Source: Prolixibacteraceae bacterium
GTDB lineage: Bacteria > Bacteroidota > Bacteroidia > Bacteroidales > Prolixibacteraceae
Reading direction: 5' to 3'
NCBI GenBank assembly: GCA_019459525.1
Contig: JAIBEY010000086.1
Location: 1 to 49,659, forward strand
Length of the DNA: 49,659 bases
Part shown: piece by piece, positions 1-6,952 of the stretch
Layout: the number at the start of each line of letters is the position of its first letter
How positions within the stretch are numbered: position 1 is the stretch's first letter
The notes under the pieces: model-generated
Database searches by the model: none
Told to the model about the DNA's origin: nothing
What the model saw: the letters and a program-made list of their open reading frames with translations, nothing else
Program-made: the position numbers and the translations under genes

Positions 1-28
1 TATTGTTACCGTGGCATGTTCGTTTCAT
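1..28 (-). CDS. Start of probable LrgB-like protein (partial)
   Basis: An ATG at 28 on the minus strand, with AGGAG just upstream (30-34), opens a frame that runs off the left edge after nine codons (MKRTCHGNN). It begins 11 bp after the lrgA stop. LrgA and LrgB are normally encoded side by side in that order, so this is probably the lrgB start. That is inference from position only; nine residues carry no family signal. Confidence 0.4.
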
Positions 29-39
29 TCTCCTGATTT

Positions 40-411
40 TTAAGTGTCGGGAACCGAACGTTTGCCGTTGATGTATTTGTTTTTCCGGAGCAACTGGTGT
101 GTCCAGCCGGTGAGTGCCAGCACAATAACCGTGCTTCCGAGCGCCGACACCATAATCGACCAAAAATTCGCCTCAATCACATCGAGGTAAAGCATAACGG
201 CCACGCCTGGCGGGATAAAGAATAAAGGCAGGTTTTTAACCAGAAAATCAGAAATCCCTTTTACCCAGGCTACCTTTACCCAACCGAGTTTCAGTAGCAG
301 TGTGAGCAGCAACATGCCGATAATGCTTGCCGGAAGTTTAATTCCGGTAATAGCCACCAGCAATTCGCCCACGGCCAGACAACCAAAAATAATTACACAT
401 GGCCTGATCAT
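40..411 (-). CDS. lrgA: CidA/LrgA family membrane protein
   Basis: This is a small holin-like membrane protein of the CidA/LrgA family, which is linked to control of murein hydrolase activity and overflow-metabolite export. From the chosen start it is about 123 residues, normal for the family. It has four hydrophobic segments and the characteristic run KLPASIIGMLLLTLLL followed by NLPLFFIPPGVAVM. I chose the ATG at 411 (MIRPCV) because an upstream in-frame TTG at 447 lies just outside a TACTTTTG -7 promoter box at 437-444, so transcription should begin downstream of it. The next gene, probably lrgB, starts 11 bp after the stop. The family call is firm; the physiological role is inferred from the family. 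Confidence 0.88.
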   Translation of the reverse strand: MIRPCVIIFGCLAVGELLVAITGIKLPASIIGMLLLTLLLKLGWVKVAWVKGISDFLVKNLPLFFIPPGVAVMLYLDVIEANFWSIMVSALGSTVIVLALTGWTHQLLRKNKYINGKRSVPDT

Positions 412-436
412 CGTCTTGATTTTTAGTACATGGCAG

Positions 437-444
437 CAAAAGTA
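437..444 (-). promoter_or_regulatory. Bacteroidota -7 box for lrgA
   Basis: On the minus strand this reads TACTTTTG, an exact match to the Bacteroidota TAnnTTTG -7 consensus, about 25 bp upstream of the lrgA ATG. A good -33 TTG at 19-21 bp is not obvious (TTTA lies 22 bp away). Confidence 0.5.
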
Positions 445-554
445 CAATTTCTGTGCACCGCTTGTGTAAATTAATCGTTTAGAATTGGAGTGGCGTGTTA
501 AGGTTTGGTAAAGCCCTGCAATAACAGCTTTAATAGAATCGTTGTATTTTAGGA

Positions 555-584
555 TTAACCACGAAGAACACGAAGGGGCACTAA
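555..584. repeat. Dispersed AACCACGAAG-type repeat remnant
   Basis: The sequence AACCACGAAGAACACGAAGG followed by GGCACTAAG belongs to a short 'ACCAC-rAAG-CACGAAG' type motif. A related copy is at 1551-1572, and a reverse-oriented relative is at about 7982-8008. The copies here are diverged and lie outside genes. Confidence 0.4.
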
Positions 585-624
585 GTTTATTTTTGTTCCT
601 TTTTCACATTATCCTGCTATTTTT

Positions 625-972
625 TTATTCGATTTCCAGAATTAATTTGATGTTGTCTCTTACGATTTCAGCCAAATCGGCTGGTATGCTGCCAATCTTT
701 TTAATCAGCCTCTTATTGTCAATTGCCCGGATTTGATCAATCATGATGTCACAATCTTCAAGGGTATTGGCTGTTCCTTTCTTTATATTTACTCTCAGTA
801 CCTCAGCTTCCTTTTTTACGTTAGTCGTAATCGGACAAATAATGGTTGAAGGGTGTGGTATCTTGTTCAGTAAATTTGTCTGCACAACAAGCACTGGCCT
901 TGTTTTACCTGATTCTGTGCCAATCTGAGGGTTCAAATCGGCAATCCAAATTTCGAATTGTTTAATCAGCAT
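625..972 (-). CDS. mazF: MazF/PemK-type endoribonuclease toxin
   Basis: This is a PemK/MazF-family toxin of about 115 residues, the usual length. These toxins fold as an SH3-like barrel and cleave mRNA at short sequences. Visible family features are FEIWIADLNPQIGTESGKTR (the G-x-E-x-x-K-x-R-P start of the fold), RPVLVVQTN, and the later IICPITTN strand and ML/IDQIRAID motif. I chose the ATG at 972 (MLIKQFEIW). It lies inside the end of the upstream antitoxin gene, giving an 11-bp overlap typical of translationally coupled toxin-antitoxin pairs. Toxicity and cleavage specificity are not readable from sequence. Confidence 0.9.
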   Translation of the reverse strand: MLIKQFEIWIADLNPQIGTESGKTRPVLVVQTNLLNKIPHPSTIICPITTNVKKEAEVLRVNIKKGTANTLEDCDIMIDQIRAIDNKRLIKKIGSIPADLAEIVRDNIKLILEIE

Positions 973-1192
973 AACCAATCTCTTCAAATTCTTTGAGAAC
1001 TGCGAGGGAATCCTTTTTTACCAATTCAGATTCCATTTTCAGTTTCGTCTCCAGAATCATCCTTTTCTGAAGCTTGTTGTAATTCTCTATCGCTTCATTA
1101 ATATACCTGTTTCTGGGTTTCTTCATCAATGCCAGAATCTTTTCGGTTTCGCCGAAGATCGATTCGTCTAATTTTAAAGATATTGTTTTCAT
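962..1192 (-). CDS. Antitoxin of the MazF pair (RHH-like)
   Basis: A small protein of about 76 residues (MKTISLKLDESIFGETEKIL) ends within the toxin start. The N-terminal strand TISLKLDESIF followed by two predicted helices and RNRYINEAIENYNK resembles ribbon-helix-helix antitoxins that bind their own promoter and neutralise MazF. The long charged C-terminal helix fits a toxin-binding tail. The ORF can be extended to a TTG at 1216, but that TTG is inside the -7 promoter box, so I start at the ATG at 1192, which has AGGAG directly before it. Autoregulation is expected from the family, not shown here. Confidence 0.8.
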   Translation of the reverse strand: MKTISLKLDESIFGETEKILALMKKPRNRYINEAIENYNKLQKRMILETKLKMESELVKKDSLAVLKEFEEIGYAD

Positions 1193-1213
1193 CTCCTGAC
1201 TGTATTTATTCCG

Positions 1214-1244
1214 CAAAGGTATATCATTTTAGTATGTACCGCAA
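1214..1244 (-). promoter_or_regulatory. Promoter of the toxin-antitoxin operon
   Basis: On the minus strand a TTG (1242-1244) is followed, after exactly 20 bp, by TACCTTTG (1214-1221). This matches the Bacteroidota -33/-7 promoter (TTG, 19-21 bp, TAnnTTTG). The antitoxin ATG follows about 21 bp downstream of the -7 box. Confidence 0.7.
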
Positions 1245-1273
1245 GTATTGCTAAAATAAAAATTGACGAATGC

Positions 1274-1528
1274 CTAATTTTTTGCTGATCCAACTGCTAC
1301 AATTTCACCGGAAAACTCGCTGCCGAGTATCTGGTTTTTTGACCGGAACAATCCGCTGAAAAACCGCGAGATAAAATACTCAGCGCTCCGGAACCCGCAA
1401 TCGGTGCGGTTTACGGTGGTGGCGTGTACTTTTACCAGCACCTCGTTGGCTTTGGGCGTTGGTTTCGGCACCTCTGTCAGTTGCACCACTTCCGGCGGCC
1501 CGTATCGGGTATGGATGATGGCTTTCAT
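1274..1528 (-). pseudogene. N-terminal remnant of a quinone oxidoreductase (MDR family)
   Basis: Only the first 84 residues of a zinc-independent medium-chain dehydrogenase/quinone oxidoreductase are present (family members are about 320 residues). The start MKAIIHTRYGPPEVVQLTEV and the stretch VLVKVHATTVNRTDCGFR are the GroES-like N-terminal domain. The frame then stops after GSEFSGEIVAVGSAKN, exactly where the substrate/NADPH domain should follow. No continuation of the protein is recognisable downstream on this strand. I read it as a truncated, non-functional remnant. Confidence 0.75.
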
Positions 1529-1580
1529 GGGTTCGTTTTAGTTTGACGTTTAACCACAAGGGGCACGAAGAATACGCTCT

Positions 1581-1603
1581 ACCCCTCGCTTGTAGCGAGG
1601 GGT
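1581..1603. repeat. Palindrome, 10-bp stem (CCCCTCGCT type)
   Basis: A perfect hairpin, ACCCCTCGCT-tgt-AGCGAGGGGT. A second, closely related hairpin lies at 1700-1728. Neither is followed by a T-run, so they look like dispersed palindromic repeats (REP-like) rather than terminators. Confidence 0.6.
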
Positions 1604-1699
1604 TAATTGCTTTGAGTTTGTAACTCACTTTTTTTGATGATTATAAACTATCCATTTCAATCTTATATCGCCAAAAATTGTGTCTCAGACGTAGAACCA

Positions 1700-1728
1700 A
1701 CAACCCCTCGTTACAAACGAGGGGTTGT
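1700..1728. repeat. Palindrome, 13-bp stem (CCCCTCGTT type)
   Basis: A perfect 13-bp stem, ACAACCCCTCGTT-aca-AACGAGGGGTTGT. It shares the AACCCCTCG/CGAGGGGTT core with the hairpin at 1581-1603, with about 96 bp between them. They may be the ends of one small element or two copies of a family. Confidence 0.6.
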
Positions 1729-2036
1729 ATCGTGGGGCAGCGGTGATCGGGAAATAATCAAAAAAATATGAAATATTTTAAATTCATATATGTCAGATTA
1801 TCAATACAATAAATGGTTTATGTAAAAGTCAAGAGGGAAAAAGTTTTTTGTTTTTATATTTTAAATTGAAATTCGTAGAGGAATTAACGTTTTTGGAAAC
1901 TTTTATTGAGATGAAGAATATCAAATTAATGAATATCAGACTACTAACATTTTCAGGTTGATAACTTATGTAATCATTTCAGAAATTGGTATTCGATAAT
2001 CTCTCAATAGATTGTAGATTGCATACAACAAAAAAA
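1729..2036. other. Gene-less AT-rich stretch
   Basis: This is about 300 bp of visibly AT-rich sequence between the second palindrome and the next hairpin. I see no convincing ORF (the longest ATG frame near 1911 has 16 codons), no clear -33/-7 promoter and no RNA gene. Confidence 0.4.
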
Positions 2037-2061
2037 CCAGTTCTATTTGGCGTAGAACTGG
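2037..2061. terminator. Hairpin flanked by A and T runs
   Basis: CCAGTTCT and AGAACTGG form an 8-bp stem with a 9-nt loop. It is preceded by seven A and followed by cttaattttt. The shape fits a weak, possibly bidirectional terminator, but no gene end lies beside it, so it could instead be part of a structured leader. Confidence 0.35.
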
Positions 2062-2076
2062 CTTAATTTTTAGATT

Positions 2077-2241
2077 ATGGTAAATCTTAAAGAACCTCCT
2101 GATGACTCACAAGGTGATTCTGATGGTAAACTTCGTAAGAAGTTTCGACTAAAACAAAGGTTGAACCTCTTTTTTCAACCCGTATTACAAAATTTAATGG
2201 TTGAGATCACTGTATTGGTGATTATAAACCTGTTCTTCTAG
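2077..2241 (+). CDS. Possible small protein, 54 aa
   Basis: An ATG at 2077 opens a 54-codon frame beginning MVNLKEPPDDSQGDSDGK. An acidic N-terminus is followed by a basic middle (KLRKKFRLKQR) and a hydrophobic end (VEITVLVIINLFF) that could be a tail anchor. I do not recognise the family. The frame also contains two local hairpins (2130-2146 and 2159-2180), so the DNA may act mainly as structured RNA. Support is the open frame and the plausible polarity of the peptide only. Confidence 0.35.
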   Translation: MVNLKEPPDDSQGDSDGKLRKKFRLKQRLNLFFQPVLQNLMVEITVLVIINLFF

Positions 2242-2244
2242 CGA

Positions 2245-2271
2245 AAGGAGGTGATGATGGATCACCTCCTT
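2245..2271 (+). promoter_or_regulatory. SD/anti-SD hairpin enclosing a start codon
   Basis: AAGGAGGTGAT (2245-2255) is perfectly complementary to ATCACCTCCTT (2261-2271) across a 5-nt loop gatgg that contains an ATG. The left arm is a full-strength Shine-Dalgarno sequence; the right arm equals the 3' end of 16S rRNA. Seven-base second copies of both arms lie upstream (ACCTCCT at 2094-2100, AGGTGAT at 2112-2118) and could pair with it instead. This suggests a translational switch, but the mechanism is inference. Confidence 0.5.
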
Positions 2272-2316
2272 AGCATACTAAGATTTTGTTTTCTTTTTAA
2301 TAGGTATATTTTATAA
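2257..2316 (+). CDS. Micro-ORF, possible 19-aa leader peptide
   Basis: The ATG at 2257 lies 4 nt after AAGGAGGT and encodes MDHLLSILRFCFLFNRYIL, a hydrophobic 19-residue peptide. It ends at the TAA at 2314-2316, three bases before an in-frame ATG (2320) of the next gene. A strong SD is unusual in this phylum, and here it sits in the stem of the hairpin at 2245-2271. Translation of the leader could therefore control entry into the downstream gene. There is no experimental or family support. Confidence 0.35.
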   Translation: MDHLLSILRFCFLFNRYIL

Positions 2317-2334
2317 ATAATGAGGATTTATATA

Positions 2335-2985
2335 ATGGAAAATAAAAAGATTGAATGGACCAAGGAGGTAGTACAACTTGCAAACGAGATTGCTGACGTA
2401 TCAAAAGACATTGGAATTCCAGGGGTTGGTATCGTTGGAAAATTCGCCCAAGATTTTTATAACAGATATTTAATTTCGCGGTTTAATGATTTTTGCAAAA
2501 ATGCAGAAATAGATGAAGATTTACTCCTTAAAATTCAAAGTAACGAAAATTACTCAAATTGTTTCTACTCTGTTCTTGAAACAGTTAGAAAAACGCATTC
2601 AAAAATCGGATTAATAGTATTGGCATTGATTTATAAAGATCATTGGGAAAATAGTGAAATTATTATTCAAACAATGCGCTCATTTTCAGAGATAAGTGAC
2701 AATGCTATAATAGCATTTATTGAATTATATGAGAGTATTCCAGAAGGTTATCCTGATTTTTATATGGTTCTCGATAAAAATAATGATCCATCTCATCTTG
2801 ATTCAAATCAGCTAGAAAAATTTGATCGTCAATATCAATATGCTGTTGAACTAATTAACAGAACTATATTTTTAGAAGCTCCAATATTGGAAGTACACAG
2901 TATTAAGGCTTTAAGAGGACTAAAAATTGAATATACTGATCTATATTATCAATATTGTATTGAAGCAAAGAAATACGTTAAATAA
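2335..2985 (+). CDS. Unknown helical protein, ~217 aa
   Basis: I do not recognise this protein. From MENKKIEWTKEVVQ it is predicted to be almost entirely helical. A short glycine-rich apolar segment (GIPGVGIVGKFAQDFYNR) near residue 30 could touch a membrane. Later stretches such as YSVLETVRKTHSKIGLIVLAL and VELINRTIF look like amphipathic helices. I chose the ATG at 2335 because AGGA lies 9 bp upstream; an in-frame ATG at 2320 adds five residues. The gene is much more AT-rich than its neighbours and stands alone between palindromic repeats, which suggests recent acquisition. Its general layout resembles small accessory proteins found in defence or competition islands, but that is only an impression. 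Confidence 0.7.
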   Translation: MENKKIEWTKEVVQLANEIADVSKDIGIPGVGIVGKFAQDFYNRYLISRFNDFCKNAEIDEDLLLKIQSNENYSNCFYSVLETVRKTHSKIGLIVLALIYKDHWENSEIIIQTMRSFSEISDNAIIAFIELYESIPEGYPDFYMVLDKNNDPSHLDSNQLEKFDRQYQYAVELINRTIFLEAPILEVHSIKALRGLKIEYTDLYYQYCIEAKKYVK

Positions 2986-3189
2986 ATCTGGTAGTTTTTT
3001 GAATTACATTTAACAAAAAACAGACAGGAACATGGTTGTTCCACTAATCTTTAACTTCTCCAGAAATATAAAAACATCATTGCAGAACCATTATCTGTTC
3101 ATTGTGTCAGTTTGAAGGGCCATTCAGAGAAGAGTTTTTTCATAAAATTATCAACCTGCAAGCTGTTGGTTTGTAGATGGCTAAAAAGC

Positions 3190-3224
3190 AGTCAGGGCTT
3201 CACTTTTGGAGTGAAACCCTGACT
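3190..3224. repeat. 35-bp palindrome, copy 1
   Basis: AGTCAGGGCTTCACT and AGTGAAACCCTGACT form a 15-bp stem with one mismatch around ttttgg-type loop bases. An identical 35-bp copy occurs at 4114-4148, so the two copies bracket the dienelactone hydrolase gene. No T-run follows, which argues against a simple terminator. Confidence 0.75.
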
Positions 3225-3255
3225 ATTGCACTGGTAACTGCTTATTCTTGTCCGG

Positions 3256-3999
3256 CTATTTCAACACTTCGCCCAAAAACAAAAGGGTGTGGTTCCAGGC
3301 ACGTTTGGCCATTACTTCGTTGTAATCTTTTGAGGTGGGGTTGGTAAACGTGTGGCCGCAATTGGCGTAAGTAATAATTTGCCAGTCGGCCTTTCCTTCG
3401 TTCATTTCCTTCACCAGGTTGTCGAGGTCTTCTTTTTTTACGCTCTTGTCTTCGGCAGGGTGCTCAACCAGTATTTTGGCTTTAATCGGTCCGTTGGGTC
3501 TTTCCGGAGCTTTGGCCAGTCCGCCATGTATGGAAATTACTCCCGAAACATCAAACCCTGCACGGGCAGTTTCCAATGCGCCGCTTCCACCAAAACAATA
3601 GCCAATTACGGCGATTTTGTCGCTTTGTGCCCCGGCAGTTTTCAGTTGCGCCAAGGCCAGCGAAATTCGCTTTTGATAAAGCTGGTAGTCGGCTTTAAAC
3701 TGGCCTGCAATTTTACCAGCACTCGCAAAATCGGTGGGAATATTTCCTTTACCGTAAATGTCGGCCACAAAGGCAATGTAACCTTGTTTTTCAAGTTCCA
3801 ATGCTGCTGTTTTTGCTTCATCGTCGATGCCCATCCAGGCCGGAAGAATGAGTACGCCCGGCAGGTTTTTCCCGGCATTGGAGGTTACCAAACCATTGAG
3901 TTCCTGAGCGCCATCAGCATATTTCACCGCATTAAGCGATTGAGCCGAAAGTGTTTGTATAAGTGCCATAAAAACCGAAAGGATTAAAAGTTTCTTCAT
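3256..3999 (-). CDS. Secreted dienelactone hydrolase family protein
   Basis: This is an alpha/beta hydrolase of the dienelactone hydrolase family, 247 residues including a clear signal peptide (MKKLLILSVFMALIQTLSAQ). The nucleophile is Cys135 in GYCFGGS, the family's Cys-containing elbow. Asp184 in VEHPAEDKSV and His216 in ANCGHTFTNP complete the triad. ILPAWMGIDDEAK near residue 52 corresponds to the oxyanion region. The substrate is unknown; many homologues are annotated only as carboxymethylenebutenolidase-like esterases. The gene is alone on its strand, 195 bp from the desulfurase-like gene upstream, and two identical palindromes flank it. Confidence 0.9.
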   Translation of the reverse strand: MKKLLILSVFMALIQTLSAQSLNAVKYADGAQELNGLVTSNAGKNLPGVLILPAWMGIDDEAKTAALELEKQGYIAFVADIYGKGNIPTDFASAGKIAGQFKADYQLYQKRISLALAQLKTAGAQSDKIAVIGYCFGGSGALETARAGFDVSGVISIHGGLAKAPERPNGPIKAKILVEHPAEDKSVKKEDLDNLVKEMNEGKADWQIITYANCGHTFTNPTSKDYNEVMAKRAWNHTLLFLGEVLK

Positions 4000-4113
4000 C
4001 GTAATTCAAATTAAGTGATTAAACCCGAACACTTTTTCAGTTGAAACCCACGACGGCGAGCTTTGTTTACCGATGGCTGTTAAGTTTTCTTAATGGCATT
4101 CAGCGATATGGCA

Positions 4114-4148
4114 AGTCAGGGCTTCACTTTTGGAGTGAAACCCTGACT
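4114..4148. repeat. 35-bp palindrome, copy 2
   Basis: This copy is identical over 35 bp to 3190-3224. It lies in the gap between the hydrolase start and the end of the desulfurase-like gene. Identity of whole copies in non-coding DNA indicates a recently spread or conserved repeat family. Confidence 0.75.
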
Positions 4149-4194
4149 AACAGACATCCTCCCGAATACCTGTCTATTGTATTCTTAATTGGTG

Positions 4195-6144
4195 TCAACT
4201 ATACACCCGCTCAGCCACAGCCTTTACAAAATCGTCCATCTGCTGCTTGGCTTCTTGCTTTGATGCACTTTGCGACTTTTCGGCAATTTCAGCCAAAATC
4301 CGCAACAACGTGTCAACATCTTCATTTGTGTTTTCGATGCCGAGGCTCACCCGTACCACGCCCGGAAGTGATAATTTGGGGAATAAAGTCACAATCAGTT
4401 TTTGGAATTTCTCAAGGCCAGGCCCAACCTGAAGAATATGCTTGACCGTGATATGCGCGCAATGGCAGCCTGACCGCACGCCAATTCCGCCCCAACTGGC
4501 AAGTTCTTTGCCTACCTGCGTTGCCATCTTATTTTTCAATGCGAATACGATTACACCCAGTTTGCGCGTAAATCCAGGCGATTCAGGATGTTTCACCCCG
4601 TATATTTCGAGATTGGCAATTGGTGCCATACCGAGTAAAGCACGTGCGGTCAAAGCTTGTTCTTCCTGGTGGATCAGATCCATGCCTATTCGTTGTAAAA
4701 GAACCAGCGACTTGCCCAATGCGGCAATTCCCGCCGCGTTTTCTTCGCCGGATGCTTGTATCTGAGTCAGTTCTCCAGGATTGAATTTCAGTAGCCCCTT
4801 TCTGACCACCAGCGCTCCACTGCCAAAAGGCGCGTAAACTTTATGTGCCGAAAAAGCGAGATAATCAATTCCGCAACCTTCCATGTCAATCTTTTGGTGG
4901 GCAACCAATTGAGCCGCATCAACCAGAAGTTGCGCCCCAAAGTGATGAACAATCCGGCTGATTTCCTCCAGCTTGTTGCAAATTCCCAAAACGTTCGACG
5001 CGCCGCTTATGGCCACTAATTTGATCCGTTTTTTACCGTATGCATTTTTCTTGTTGTAGTTTGTTAATAGTGTTTTCAGTTCATTCAGATCGACAAAACC
5101 TTCTGAATCAACCGACAGTCGTATGATTGAGGTATTTGGAACCATCCGCCACGGCAAATCGTTTGAAGAATGTTCGAGCAAGGTGCCAAGCACAACTGGC
5201 TCGGTCGCTTCATCCAATTCGCGGCTCAGGCTTTCGGCGGCCAGATTAATGGCTTCGGTAGTATTGGACGTAAAAATGACTTCGTAATCGGTTAGGGGTG
5301 CGCCCAATGTTTTGGCACAAACCGATTTTACTACCTGAACGACCTCCTTTTTTACTTGTTCAGACTGTTGCAATGTTTGCCTGAAAGCGTTCCAAACAGG
5401 CGTAAATGTTGGTGTACTGGCGCTGTTATCAAGGTTTATAAATGGCCTGATTCCTTTCGTTGTTGGAACCTGAACACCTCTGCCAACCAGTGTTTTCCGG
5501 AGTTCTTCCAACAGTTCCCGTCCCGAAAATTTATCCAGTTCATCCTGGTAAATTATTTCTGCTGCTGTTAGTTTTTCAGCAGTCGTATTTCGGAAGCTGT
5601 CTTTTCCTGAATGCTGAATCGTGCGTAACGCCCTGGCAAATGCAATGATGTTAATGATGGCAGGAGTTCCGGCCTCAAACCGGTCGGGCGCTGCGGCCCA
5701 CACAATCCAATCTTTTGACATCAACCTTGCTGTTCCTCCTCCGGTATGAAACGGAACTCTTTTAGGGAGGGCATTTTTTCGGATTACCAATGCCCTTACT
5801 CCAAGCGACAAACCAAAATCAAGGCTCGATAAAAGTTGAAAGCTTCCAGGCTTAATTTGTGCCTTTAAGAGTTCAGCACTCCGGGGCGAACAGAAGACAA
5901 CAACATGATTGTCCGTATTCAAACCCAGGTATTCGAGAATAATTTTCCGGGCCTGCTCAAATAAATGAGTCGTTGCCATCGAAAAGTGCCCGTTCCCTCG
6001 GTGGACATTTGAATAGGTTTCGAGCGCTGCATGAATTGCCCGTTCCAATTCTGCAAATGCGTCTTTTGATTCACTTTTTTGTGGTGAAGGTTCTGCCACT
6101 TCAATGTACTGAAGAACATCTTTCGAATTTTGAGTTGCTTCCAT
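4195..6144 (-). CDS. Cysteine-desulfurase-like protein with extra degenerate N-terminal domain
   Basis: The C-terminal ~415 residues form a class V PLP enzyme of the SufS/CsdA type: INLDNSASTPTF, TSNTTEAINLAAESL, VDAAQLVAHQKID, the PLP lysine K435 in FSAHKVYAPFGSGAL, and the catalytic cysteine (C562) in VRSGCHCAH. The first ~230 residues also look like pieces of the same fold: YSNVHRGNGHFS near 44, GGGTARL near 135, and DRFEAGTPAI near 154. They lack the central part with the substrate loop and lysine. The protein is therefore an active domain fused to a remodelled, PLP-less copy. No suf or isc partner is nearby. A methyltransferase gene lies 46 bp upstream, so they may be co-transcribed. The sulfur acceptor is unknown. 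Confidence 0.85.
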   Translation of the reverse strand: MEATQNSKDVLQYIEVAEPSPQKSESKDAFAELERAIHAALETYSNVHRGNGHFSMATTHLFEQARKIILEYLGLNTDNHVVVFCSPRSAELLKAQIKPGSFQLLSSLDFGLSLGVRALVIRKNALPKRVPFHTGGGTARLMSKDWIVWAAAPDRFEAGTPAIINIIAFARALRTIQHSGKDSFRNTTAEKLTAAEIIYQDELDKFSGRELLEELRKTLVGRGVQVPTTKGIRPFINLDNSASTPTFTPVWNAFRQTLQQSEQVKKEVVQVVKSVCAKTLGAPLTDYEVIFTSNTTEAINLAAESLSRELDEATEPVVLGTLLEHSSNDLPWRMVPNTSIIRLSVDSEGFVDLNELKTLLTNYNKKNAYGKKRIKLVAISGASNVLGICNKLEEISRIVHHFGAQLLVDAAQLVAHQKIDMEGCGIDYLAFSAHKVYAPFGSGALVVRKGLLKFNPGELTQIQASGEENAAGIAALGKSLVLLQRIGMDLIHQEEQALTARALLGMAPIANLEIYGVKHPESPGFTRKLGVIVFALKNKMATQVGKELASWGGIGVRSGCHCAHITVKHILQVGPGLEKFQKLIVTLFPKLSLPGVVRVSLGIENTNEDVDTLLRILAEIAEKSQSASKQEAKQQMDDFVKAVAERVYS

Positions 6145-6190
6145 TTTAACGCTCTAATTTTTGTGTATGTAATCGCGACGTTTCGAAATC

Positions 6191-6757
6191 TTAAACTCTT
6201 TTCAAAGTCAAAACGACAGCCCTGTTGAGGAATGATTTTGGTCTGTCGGCAATTTCAAATCCTATTTTTTCAGCCTTTTCAAGCATTGTTTTAAATTCTT
6301 TTCCGGTAACATGAAAATTTGGCTCAACAATGAGTATCCTTCCGTCAGGATTTAAGATTGATTTCAATTCCCGCAACAGATTGTCCTGATTTGGAACCTC
6401 ATGAACCACATAGAAAGCCAACACAAAATCCACTTTTTCGGTTACGCCAACCGATTGATCTTGACATTTATACAGTTCTACGATTTGTTCCAATTCCGTT
6501 TTACGAATTTTCTGCCTGACAATTTCAAGCATTCCTGCCTGTAAATCAGCCGCAATTACTTTTCCCGATCCATTCAATAATTTTGCTATTTCTATGGTGA
6601 AAAAGCCCGGGCCACATCCCATGTCAAGAACTGTCATCCCCTGATTGATATGTGGTTTCAGGATTTTCTCAGGATTTTGCAGGAACCTTCTGATTGAATT
6701 ATCGAGTCCTCCGGCTTTCTCAACCGGACAAACCCTGGGGTTTTCTGTTTTGGTCAT
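6191..6757 (-). CDS. Class I SAM-dependent methyltransferase
   Basis: A 188-residue Rossmann methyltransferase related to the UbiE/Methyltransf_11 group. Motif I is VLDMGCGPGFFTIEIAKLL at residues 43-61, motif II the acidic IAADLQAGML, and a motif-IV-like segment is DFVLAFYVVHEVP. A Cys-containing N-terminus (NPRVCPVEKAGGLDN) is a feature of a subgroup of such enzymes. The substrate cannot be read. The gene lies 46 bp ahead of the desulfurase-like gene on the same strand and 195 bp after a GNAT, so it probably shares a transcript with the former. Confidence 0.88.
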   Translation of the reverse strand: MTKTENPRVCPVEKAGGLDNSIRRFLQNPEKILKPHINQGMTVLDMGCGPGFFTIEIAKLLNGSGKVIAADLQAGMLEIVRQKIRKTELEQIVELYKCQDQSVGVTEKVDFVLAFYVVHEVPNQDNLLRELKSILNPDGRILIVEPNFHVTGKEFKTMLEKAEKIGFEIADRPKSFLNRAVVLTLKRV

Positions 6758-6952
6758 TATTTCTGTTTTTTTTGATTTGTGAATACAGCTAAGCTAGACC
6801 AGGTGATTAGGAACTGCAATTCATTTTCGGTGAACCACCCTAATTCTATATTGAATACCACTTTTGAAGCATCAGGGTTCCTAAATGGTAAATTTCAAAA
6901 TCGTACAAACCCTTTTTTCTTATTCCGATCAAACAGATCTCAAAGTATAATT

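Noticed and set aside
2037-2271. Retron or reverse-transcriptase-associated RNA
   Set aside because: Several hairpins suggested it, but no reverse transcriptase is encoded in the neighbourhood and the 217-aa protein lacks RT motifs.
3352-3987. 211-codon plus-strand ORF opposite the hydrolase
   Set aside because: Antisense to a gene with signal peptide and intact triad.
3190-4148. CRISPR repeats
   Set aside because: Only two copies of the palindrome, 924 bp apart with a gene between them; no regular spacers and no cas genes.
4041-4445. 134-codon plus-strand ORF between hydrolase and desulfurase genes
   Set aside because: It crosses a palindrome and then runs antisense into the desulfurase gene; no domain is visible.
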